From Dinochytrium kinnereticum (lineage: Eukaryota; Chytridiomycota; Chytridiomycetes; Chytridiales; Chytridiaceae), in contig JADGJT010000430.1 of NCBI GenBank assembly GCA_027604005.1, forward strand, positions 1,251-17,141: DNA of 15,891 bases, read 5' to 3'. Below the pieces are notes generated by a model. That model searched no databases. It worked only from the letters and a program-made list of their open reading frames with translations, and was not told the origin of the DNA. Of this stretch, positions 1 to 8,497 are shown piece after piece (position 1 is the first letter of the stretch; the number at the start of each line of letters is the position of its first letter). Both the position numbers and the translations under genes were made by a program.

Positions 1-307
1 CCCCCCTTTTTTTTAAGAATCGAAAAATGATCAACAAGAGCGAAAGAAGAAGAAGAGAAGAAGAAAAGAAGATAGAGAGAGAGAGAGAACGAAAACGAAT
101 TAAAAAAAAGGGGGTTTGGCGGGGGCGGGAAAAGAAACTGAGAGGGATCTGAGCGAGTGCTTCAACAGTTCACTCGATAAACGGCAGAGATCCAATTAGT
201 TAGCCGAAAAGGGATAAAGCATAACAATAAAACCCACTGCTCCCCCTCAAAGGAAAAAAGAAAGAACGAAAGAGAAAAAGAAAAAGAAAAAGAAAGAAAA
301 ACCAACT
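1..307. other. A/G-rich flank downstream of the PH-domain gene; no gene seen
   Basis: This stretch starts with a C-run and T-run, then becomes strongly purine-rich on the plus strand, with GAGA and AAAGA tracts around 71-88 and 260-300. It lies just past the stop codon of the minus-strand PH-domain gene, so part of it is probably that gene's 3' UTR; read on the minus strand it is pyrimidine-rich. I see no open frame with coding character and no confident polyadenylation signal. Confidence 0.5.
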
Positions 308-776
308 CTACCTCCCATCCCCCTCCTCCCCCTCCCTCAACCCCCTCTCCCTCCCGCTACGACTACCCTCCGGCCAACACGACGGCACCACCACCCCCGC
401 CGACCCCCGCGCCCCGCCCCCCACCCCCCGCCTACCCCCACGATGCATGCTGCTTCCCCTCACACCATGTCCCACACCCCCACCCGCAAGCGGTCGAGTC
501 CCCGGACCAATCGACGAGGTCCTCACAGGGTTTCGCTTCACAGACGACGACGACGACGGCAACGACACGGGCGGCGAGGGTGGTCCGTCCGTCGTCGTCG
601 ACTCCGCGACAGCCTTGGCCATCAGGATCTTTTGCGCCGCCAGGAGTTGGGTCTGCTTGGCTTGCGTATTTCGGATTTGGGTTTCGAGGAGGAGAAGGGC
701 AGCCGTGGATGTTGATGATTGGGAGGGGGGGGGTGCGGTGCCTCCCGCCGGTTCCATCATCATCATCATGGATGGG

Positions 777-807
<31 letters not shown>

Positions 808-3800
808 TCAAAGCCATCATCATCCCCGGGTTGTACCCACCCGTGGCAAAAGCAGGAGAAGCCCCCATCGGGATCCCACCCTCCAGATGCGTCGGCTGAG
901 CAGTCTCATCAGGATACCCAACCACCCCAGGGAACGTAACGGCCCCTGGGAACCCAACCCCGGAGAACAGATCCGGACCTCCAAACATCCCCGCAGCATT
1001 CGGTGGAAACATCATCGACATCCTCGGATCATACATCCCCGCCATCATCGCCGCCGCCGCCGCCGTCGCAGGGTCCATCCCAGCAGGAGGCGGCGGCATC
1101 ATCGGCATCATCGGGAACGGCAACCCACCCACTGCGAACCCCCCACCACCACCTGGCGCCCCAAAAGGCTGCAAAGGTGGGCCCCGGAAAGTCGACCCCT
1201 TCACCTCCGTTGAGGCCCCACCCAGCGACCTCGTCTTGCCATGCAACGACCCACCACTACTATGAGCACGAGGAGGTGGGGCGGCCGGTGAAGCGCTGAC
1301 GTCGGTTCGTCCGGGGAGAGGAGGATCAGAATCGATGTGTGCGGACCTATGGAGGGATTGAACGTCGGCTTGGGAGGTTGCGGGGAGGGAGGAGGTTGCA
1401 CGCTGGGGTGTTGGGGTGGAGCGGGAGCGGAGGTCGAGGGATGGGCTGTTTGTGAATGTGCGTGGGAGGGTGGAGCTTGGACGTCTTTGAAGGGGTTCGG
1501 TTGCACGGTCGGAGGGTTCCGTGAATTGTTTCTGTGATCAAGTATGCATTAATGAATAAATGATGATGTGAGCCAAATGCAGAGAAAAAACAATTAGAAC
1601 TAGCTTGACCGGTGCACACAAGTTCATGAAAAGAATAATTAAAAACCCCTCAACGCAGATAACCCAAATTGCACAACAAGAACACAAAAAAAAACAACAA
1701 ACAACAAAAAACAAACAAACCTTAACAATCTCCACAGCCTCCTTCAAAGCCCTAACCCACTCATCCCTCTCCCCCTCATCCTCCGCACAAAGATTCCAAA
1801 CAACCTTCTCACCTCCACCCTGCTCCTTCCCCTCCGCCACAACCTGAATACTCGCCCTCCCCTTAAACGTAACCCCATACCCAACGCTCACATCCATCCC
1901 ACCAGTGACCCGAATCCACCCCTCACATTTCTCCCCACTGTCCCCACTCCTAAAGACCATCAACCTCCCCCACGTAGGCGCAAGCACAAAGTACCGTTTA
2001 CGCCACGCGCGAAACAACCCCCTCCCCTTCACAGACGTCTTGTGCAGGTTCCCAACCTTGCTTGGAGGATGCTCCGGCGAGGTGAGGACGCTTTGAACCG
2101 TCAACAACGATCTTGACACGTCCATCGAAGGACGGAAGCCTCGACCTCGACCTGTCGAAGACCCCTCTGAAGAGGGAATCGATCCCCTCCTGTCCACGTG
2201 GAACGACCTCCGCGGTTCACCTTCCGAAAGAGGAACGCCCAGCGCCATCGACGAGGAGATCGGCATCGCAAGCTTCCGATCCACCGACCTCGATCTGTTG
2301 GAGGGTGCGTCGGGTGCAGGTTTCGGCGACCCCGATAAAGAGGGATCCGAGGGAGATGATGAGGGCGTCGCTGTTGTGCTTGCCGGCGATAGATCAGGGG
2401 TTGGAAGTATCCCTAACGTTCGAAGAGCCTTTGAAGGGGTACTGTGAGCTCGACCAGTGATGGGTTTACCCCCAGAGACAGGCGCAAAGATGCTATCATT
2501 GTCATCCTCATCCTCTATTTGCTCCTCTGCAATCAGGTAAGGAAGCTTGTTGCTCACCGTGGCGCTCCGCGGGGAGAGCGCGGAGGACGGCGTCATCCCA
2601 GCCGATGTTATCCCTCCATCCTCCACGATCCCCATCACCCTAAGAGCCTTCGGTCCCTCCCGTTTCCTGCTCTGTTTCTTCTCAGAGGTTCCCGAGCCGG
2701 AGGTCGTGTCAGCCAGCAGGAACGCAGCGGCAGCCCCGCCTCTCAGCATCGCACCCTTCTTCATAGATGATCTCTCGGGAACGGATGTCAAGGTCGGTGG
2801 TGACTTTTTCTGACCAGGCGTGAGACCCATCATCTTTAGCGCCTTAGGGAGAGCGCTGACCTCTGTCACGGTGCCGTTTACCATCCTCACGATCACCGTC
2901 TTGCTCTTCTGTGTCGTTGGGGAGTCCGGGGTCGTCGATGATGGAGCTGGGTTGGGCGTCTCCTCACCCTCCTCCGTGAAGGACTCGGGGGTTCCGTTAG
3001 AGATGCGTGGCGGGATTTCAGCGACGCCAGAGCCTGGTTCCTTGGAACCTCCGGAACTGGGCAAAGAGGATGGAGGCGATCCCCTCCGCTTCTCAGCCAG
3101 CTCATCCATGTTTGTGACACTAGCCGTGACGGTGCTCTTGCTGACCAAGAACGAATCATCCACCCTCGGAACAGAGGTGACCTCCACCTCCTCCCCGCCC
3201 CACATATCCACCAAATCCTCCCCCTCATCAATGACAACAATCTCCTCAACGTCCTCCACCCCATAACCTTCGAGAAAATCAGAGTCAAGATCCGGCAGCC
3301 CACCACCAGCCTCGAGTCCCGCGATGCAGAGATCAAGATCAGAGATCAGATGGTTCACCGTCAGGGTTGATTGCTTTCGCTTCACGACTCGTTTCAGGGA
3401 TGGGAATTTGGCTGTCAGGAGGGTGGCTTGCTCAACGTCCATGTCTTGACGGTCGTGGGGGACGGAGAGCCAGGTGGGAATGGGACGGGAGACGGAGATG
3501 GACGGGGTGATTGGATTTGTTGGTTCGATGTCGCGTGGGGAGGTAGGCTCATCGTCGCCCTCATAGTCGGCGAGGTCGAATTCGATAGACGACGCAGGCC
3601 CATCTTGTTTGTCCTCCTCCCCTTCTTCCCGTTCTTCTGGAGCAGGAGAGATCGTGCTGGGAGGCTGCTCTTGCTTGACGGGATCAAGACCGATGAATGC
3701 CATATGTGCCGTTTGCGCAAGGCTTTCCAGAGATTCGAGGGGCAACTCCTTAGTATCATCCTTCTCTACCTTGTGGATAGTTCCTAGAAATAAGGGAGCT

Positions 3801-4831
3801 GCTTCCTCGGCAGTCTCCGCAATCAAAGGCTCGGCATTCTCCGGGACTCCAGATTCCGTAAGCCCAGTTAGGGATGTGGAGATGATGGGATGCTTTTTTT
3901 TTGTTTTGTTTTTTGTTTGAAACGGAAAATGAACGTGAGGTCAGCTTTGTGAAATAGATATGACTGGAGAGATGGCGAGCTTCTCTCGGTGATTAATTAC
4001 CTTGTCCTGTTGAGGTTCTATAGTTTCTTCTTGAACCTCAACTCGTCCTTCAGAGCTGGGTGATGGTTCTGCGGCGATGGCATTGAGGTCACTAGAGGAT
4101 TGAGGAACGGCAATCGCTTCATCTGTCCTGTTTGGTAAAGCCATCGCAACCTCTGGATCCAATGAGGGAGGGACGACGGCTACCTCGGGAGGGGTCACAG
4201 AGTCCTCATCAGCACCTTCATTCTCCGCACTGACAGCAGGGGCATCCTCCATCACCACAGTCTCCTCAACGTCATTAAGAACGTCTTCCACATGCCCTGC
4301 AGCAGCATCGACCTCTGCAGCGAGTGCAATCTCTTCCTCACCAACGGTCACCCCTTCCCCAACCTCATCTCCCCCCTTCACAGAATCAGCAGGCGGTCCA
4401 GGAACAGCCTCCTGCTCCAACAAGTGCTGCAAGATGAGCAGCTTCTGAACCCTAAAAGCGTTCATGGCCTCATGATCATCCTCATCCGCCTCAACGTCCA
4501 CCAAAATCGATGCGCGAGGGTTCGATGCATCCACCTTTTCCTGACCCTTGAACCTGTTTAAAAGCGATGACATGATGGGTCGTGAGAGGGAGGGGTGGGA
4601 GGAGGTTGAGTTTTGTCTTGTTAGACCGATCCCGTCTGGTCGTTTGGCGGAGATGGTGGGGGAGGAGGGTGGGTCTCCTTCTCTTTTGAATTCTCCCGAT
4701 GCTCGGCCTCGATCCTGGTCTATGGAACCTCTGGTGAGGTCGACGGATCGTCGGGCCCCTGCATCATCTCCTGTGACCTCCTGCATCGACTTTAAGGCCA
4801 GCATGGAGCTTGCAAACGCCATTGAGGACAT
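308..4831 (-). CDS. Large disordered PH-domain protein (1408 aa, 3 exons)
   Basis: The reconstructed exons are 4831-4001, 3892-1721 and 1531-308, all joined in phase 0. The introns are 108 bp (donor AAG|GTAATT) and 189 bp (donor AAG|GTTTGT, acceptor CACAG). The one folded domain is a pleckstrin-homology domain at about residues 889-1001. It has a basic first hairpin (LHKTSVKGRGLFRAWRKRYF) and the conserved helix Trp in DEWVRALKEA, and the second intron follows it directly. PH domains of this kind usually bind phosphoinositides or proteins at membranes. The rest is low complexity: acidic and Ser/Pro-rich up to residue 880, then a Met/Gly/Pro/Gln-rich tail. Three KAL[KR]xxG[IL] motifs lie at about 627, 692 and 766. 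The tail has nine glutamines (about 1244-1252), a methionine run and a possible helix (about 1276-1312). The chosen start is the first in-frame ATG after an upstream stop at 4889-4891, but an acceptor-like TTGCAG just upstream leaves a further 5' exon possible. The last 90 residues are Gly/Arg-rich and may be mis-modelled. I do not recognise a specific orthologue. Confidence 0.72.
779..805 (-). repeat. Pure CAG trinucleotide run coding for polyglutamine
   Basis: Nine uninterrupted CAG codons, read on the minus strand, lie in the third exon of the PH-domain gene and code for a glutamine run that is soon followed by five methionines (an ATG run on the minus strand). Uninterrupted CAG tracts of this kind are prone to length change between strains. 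Confidence 0.9.
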
Positions 4832-5083
4832 GGTAGAGTGGGAATTCGCCTGCAAGAAGTTGTGTGTGCAAGGAATGCATGTGATGGGTCAGAATGAATT
4901 CAAAGAGCCGTGTTCTCACTCAAGTGCAAGGGAATCGCAGGCGTTGTTTCCAAACCCCCCTCCAAAAGAAAGCAAGAGAAAAGACGGCCGCAGGAGCTCC
5001 AAGACTGAGTATCGTCTGTCGTCCAAAAGGATCGTCGACGCCGTCAATGCCGTCGGAGGATGTCTGTCTGTCTGTCTGTCTGT
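4832..5083 (-). promoter_or_regulatory. Upstream region / 5' UTR of the PH-domain gene, with an upstream ATG
   Basis: The space between gene 2 and the PH-domain gene holds a tetranucleotide microsatellite at its far end and a short upstream reading frame. That frame starts with an ATG at 4880-4878 on the minus strand, which opens a frame running past the proposed start at 4831 in a different phase. If the transcript begins upstream of it, this uATG could lower translation of the main frame. An acceptor-like CTTCTTGCAG ends near 4852, so an upstream non-coding or short coding exon is also possible. No clear TATA element was seen. Confidence 0.35.
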
Positions 5084-5085
5084 CT
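5061..5085. repeat. TGTC tetranucleotide microsatellite, about six copies
   Basis: Six tandem perfect TGTC units plus one base on the plus strand (GACA on the minus strand). It lies between genes 1 and 2, or at the very end of gene 2 if that gene uses the alternative 3' end described in its entry. Confidence 0.95.
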
Positions 5086-5315
5086 AATGCCTCCCACCGC
5101 CTTCCTCTGATGTGTTGAGGTGCTGCTGCTGATGCTGGTCGCTGGTCACACGCAGAGAGGGACTGAGAGAGACAAATTTGAATTTCCAAAGGCTCACTTT
5201 TGAAACAACTTGCGTTCTGGCGACTGCACGAATGCTGCTGCTGCAGGGTTTATTTGAAAACATGATGATGGCAATAACAACAACACTGACGACGATGAGG
5301 ACTGCTGCCTCCAGG

Positions 5316-6453
5316 CTACAGCAGCCACCACCACAGGTGCTTGAGGACCAGGAGCCATTTCACTGCGAGTTGCATGCAGGATGCCGGCGACACGCTGGGG
5401 GGGAACCGGTCCTTGCTGCCATCAAACTCAAACGTGCGCGTTATCTGATCAACACTTTAGAACGACCTTTATTGCTAAGGCAACCCACCTTGAAAATGGC
5501 GCTGTTTCCTGCAGTCAAGTTGCGAACATCAACACACCAATAGAAATGGTGCGAGCTCACCTGGCAATGGGTCTCCATCAAAGAAACACGGTAGCTCGTC
5601 CTGCTTCTTTCCAGCCGTTTCTTTTCCGTCCGGAACAACACGCAGTCTGTAGGATCCATCTGCGAATTGACCCACGCGCCATAGCCTTATGGTGTGAGAA
5701 GAGTGCGTGTTGTTGTTTTTTTCACGTACCATCCACGCGCACCATTTGACACGTTCAGGGACGACACTATTGCGTTCGTCCAGAACTGTTGACCGTCAAC
5801 AGAGTTGATCTTGATATCCACCTTTTTTTATTATTTTTCCCGTGATGTTTAATGTAAGCAGAATGAGAACTCAAATAACATAAAGGCCACACACGTACCT
5901 GCTTCGGAAAGTTCTTGACCAACGGCGTGTACTGCCATGACACCATCGCGACGCTTCCCACCATCACAATTGAAGAAACGTTCGGCTGTCCAACAATAAT
6001 CTGTCCAATCTTGACTCCACGCTTGTTCCTACACTTATCCTTCTCCTTGATCACAACAGCCGATGGTGAAGCCGCGGTCGTGAAAGTCGAAGTCATCTCA
6101 TCCACAGACGTCACAGCAGCAGTAACATTCCTGGTGCCACCCCCACTCTCCTCGCGTCGACCAACACGCACACCAACATCCACCATCTTCTTCAATCGTT
6201 TTCCTCCTCGGCCCTCAGACACTTTCTCGTTCCCACCCAGCCGGAGCTCGTCTCTCAAGACCGAATCAGCAGCGCCAGTTGGCGGCGAAGAGGCAAGGGT
6301 TTCGTCACCTCCTGCTGAAGCGGGAGACGTTGCGTTTGTGAGCGCGTGGTCAATGTTGGCTATGGCGACGAGGAGGCCGAGGAGAACCGCGAGACAGATT
6401 CCTAGGACTATCCATGCTTTGCTTTTGTAAAGCTGGTTGAACATGCCGGGCAT
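5316..6453 (-). CDS. Membrane-anchored secretory protein with Ig-like (Kre9/KNH- or DUF7137-like) domain
   Basis: The reconstructed exons are 6453-5899, 5821-5730, 5685-5561, 5508-5489 (20 nt) and 5444-5316, giving 306 residues; the introns are 77, 44, 52 and 44 bp. The N-terminus has a hydrophobic segment at about residues 13-33 (AWIVLGICLAVLLGLLVAI) after a short basic stretch, so it is a signal peptide or signal anchor. A low-complexity linker rich in Ser/Thr/Ala/Gly follows, with NATS and NVTA sequons. The domain at about 150-275 has a beta-sandwich pattern: VGSVAMVSWQYTPLV, then VDIKINSVDGQQFW, then the FADGSYRLRVVPDG strand, ending PGNSAIFKI. This resembles the extracellular Kre9/KNH-type or DUF7137-type domains of fungal surface proteins, but the match is by pattern only. 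The 3' end is unsure: skipping 5363-5309 (55 bp, GTGAAA..GGAG) would change frame and add a strong C-terminal transmembrane segment (VLIVVSVVVIAIIMF) and a cytoplasmic tail ending at 5084, 365 residues in all. A cell-surface or secretory-pathway role is likely; no specific function can be given. Confidence 0.6.
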
Positions 6454-7027
6454 TTGTAGGGGTTTGTGAAAATGCGCGTGCGAGGGGTTGGTGGCCTTTT
6501 ATGTGGGAACAGCACATGAGAAGTGGGAACGGCGTCACTGATCCCTGCATCAATTGATCGTGTATACTTTTTTTCCCCCTCTCTCACGAGTTATCAGCAA
6601 TCCTATTGGGTATATAGGCACTGTTTCTTGGCAGCTCTCCACACTTTAAACGGTAAAACAATGTAGAAAAGAAGAGGTTTGTTTTTTCGGTGAGTGATTT
6701 GGCTGTAGACGGTCTTGAGAACGCGGGGTCTCGGTGAATTGTATTGAAGGGGAAAGCAACAACGAAGTAAAGTGGAATAGAACAAGGTGAAGAAAAAGAA
6801 GAAGAAAAAAAAAAAAAGAAACAAAGAGGCAAGAGGTGAGGGTAGAGGCGTCCAGACAAAATAGAAAAATAAATCAAAGGCAACAAGGTATATCGTAAAA
6901 TACCACAGCGAAACCCCCGAGGATGACCCGATCAAAGCACCCCCCACCTTTCCGATTCAAAGAGAACAAAAAAAAAACAAAAACTTGCCAACCAACAAGT
7001 TCCCACAAAAACGACAAAACACACCCA
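6454..7027. other. Intergenic region: p24 gene 3' UTR and gene 2 promoter
   Basis: No convincing gene lies here. The side next to 7027 is A-rich on the plus strand and is probably the 3' UTR of the minus-strand p24 gene; a homopurine A/G block spans about 6784-6830. The side next to 6453 should be the promoter of gene 2. A TATATA with an adjacent inverted CCAAT (plus-strand ATTGGGTATATAGG) lies at about 6605-6618, and an ATAAAAG-like element on the minus strand at about 6495-6502. Neither has been shown to act as a core promoter. Confidence 0.4.
6495..6502 (-). promoter_or_regulatory. Possible TATA-like element of gene 2
   Basis: The minus strand reads CACATAAAAGGCC about 45 bases upstream of the gene 2 ATG. 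The spacing to the start codon is short for a TATA box, so the TATATA at about 6610-6615 is an alternative. This is a weak call based on sequence only. Confidence 0.22.
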
Positions 7028-8107
7028 TCAAACTCTTCCCCTTCCAGACGACTTCGAGAAGAAAGTCTGGATAACAAAGACCTGCAAAATAGAGGTAACG
7101 ATGATAATAGCGCTCTGGCTAACCGAGAACCAAAAGATCCTCCCCTCAGTCGACTTGACAGTATCAAAGTCCCTGTTCTCCCTTGTCTTAAAGTACCTCT
7201 GATCCCTCATGATCCCAGCAAGCGCCGACCCAATCCTCGAGATAGCCTCATCCATGGGCTTAATCTCCTCCTTGGCCTTCCTGGCCTTCTCAGAGTCGGA
7301 AGGGATGGTGGGAGCAGCTTGAGCACCGTTTGCGGTCTCGTGCTCGGCGGTGATGTCAAAGTCAATGTTCTTCTCGGAGAAAGTGGACATGATGTTGGAG
7401 AAGCAGAAGGTGTAGTCGCCTTTTTGGGAGGCGGAGAAGACAAAGTCGCCTTGACGCTCCTTTTGGCCAGAGAGGACAACGGTGTTGTCGGGGGAGAGGA
7501 CTTCATAGTCTACGTCAAAGGCGCCACCGGATTGAACCTATGGGTGGAACAATGTTGGTTAGATGGGATCACGTTGCATCATGAGATATTGGGAGGTTGC
7601 ATGCATCCTTTCGCCTCATCCCTAACTAAATGATGCCCTTCAATATCTCCTTCGCGTAAATGCATCTTCTGATGGTCAAATAAAAGTCACAGGCACAAGT
7701 GGATTCACACACGCATCTTCTAATCCTCCACCGTCAATTCCACCGGCCGCATCCCAAAACCCCCGAGTAAGCTCCATCCATCCTCAACATAACAAGCACC
7801 CACCACCTCCTCTCCTCCATCTTCAAAATCCTCCAACCACCCATACACTTTCATCATACTCAACCTCCAATCCAGTTAACCCCAACTCCACCCGCCCCTC
7901 AAAGCAAACCCAACAACAAGAGACACTCACGGCAAAGTAAAACGCAATCTTCTCTCCAGGAAACTTTGCTGCCGTGTAGAAGCAAGCTCTCTCATGCGGT
8001 GCCATCTTGTAGGTCAGCGTAGTGGCGGTCGCTGATCCGATGAAGAGCAGCCCGAGGAGGAGGGCGGGCCACGACAGGGATGCCGTCGTCGCTGGTGAGC
8101 AGGTCAT
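7028..8107 (-). CDS. p24-family cargo receptor (emp24/gp25L; Erp2/3/4-like), 228 aa
   Basis: The two exons are 8107-7931 and 7537-7028, joined in phase 0 across a 393-bp intron (GCC|GTGAGT to CATAG|GTT). p24 proteins are type I membrane proteins that cycle between ER and Golgi in COPII and COPI vesicles and help select cargo, including GPI-anchored proteins. All parts of the family are visible: a signal peptide (residues 1 to about 28), a GOLD domain beginning TTLTYKMAPHERACFYTA, the conserved Cys pair (42 and 104) expected to form a disulfide, the strand KIAFYFAVQSGGAFDVDYEV spanning the splice junction, a coiled-coil region with the IGSALAGIMRDQRYFKTRE segment, one transmembrane helix (about 194-218) and a short tail with the FF motif (218-219) ending GRGRV. 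A dilysine COPI signal is absent. The length is normal for the family. The start is the ATG in front of the hydrophobic signal sequence. KIAFYFAVQSGG makes the gamma/Erp2-4 group most likely; the exact subfamily would need a tree. Confidence 0.93.
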
Positions 8108-8497
8108 TTTCTTCCACAACTGGTCTGATGGAAATTTCTTCCTGGCTCAAAATTTTAATAACGTCTTGCCTTCAAAAACAACCGTCTGGTTTTCAGCACC
8201 CGCTGTTGTTGTTGTTGCTGTGGTTTTCTTCTTAACAGGCCCAAGGTACAGGCGGCATCAGAATAAAAAAGTATTTTAACGAGGGGAGAATGAGAGAGAG
8301 AAGAAGAAACGGAAAAAAGACAGCAGCAACCAAACACGCCCCAAATAATCAAAAAAAAATGACAAAGGCCCGAAGGAGAAACCCCCACAAACAAAAGAAA
8401 TAACAAAGTAAAACTGACAGCCACCCCCGGCAAAACCTAACACCGCTACATAAACAACCGAACAATGAAACCCAACCCCACATCAACTTGCACGCCA
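8108..8497. other. Intergenic region: p24 gene promoter and eIF2alpha-kinase 3' UTR
   Basis: No gene was found. The region is rich in A-tracts and GA-repeats on the plus strand (about 8281-8320 and 8348-8360), typical of the flanks in this window. The half nearest 8108 is the likely promoter of the minus-strand p24 gene and contains an AT-rich patch (about 8262-8280) that could supply a TATA-like element. The half nearest 8497 is the likely 3' UTR of the kinase gene. Confidence 0.4.

Noticed and set aside
71..88. GA dinucleotide tract as a mobile-element or telomere signal
   Set aside because: It is a short simple repeat in a purine-rich flank without terminal repeats or repeat units of telomeric type.
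443..1299. Several plus-strand open frames rich in Arg, Pro, Ser and Leu runs
   Set aside because: They are the opposite strand of the simple repeats in the last exon of the PH-domain gene (for example polyLeu from CTG) and show no domain.
2820..3266. Plus-strand open frame of 148 codons
   Set aside because: It lies antisense to the middle of the long PH-gene exon, whose frame is longer and joins exactly at both splice sites.
5686..5729. Gene 2 ending at an in-frame stop inside the segment now called intron 3
   Set aside because: The next segment continues in frame as LWRVGQFADGSYRLRVVPDG, which completes the predicted beta-sandwich, so a 44-bp intron is more likely.
6603..6947. Minus-strand open frames with Phe and Leu runs
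   Set aside because: The hydrophobic runs come from A/G homopurine tracts on the plus strand; no domain, no splice support.
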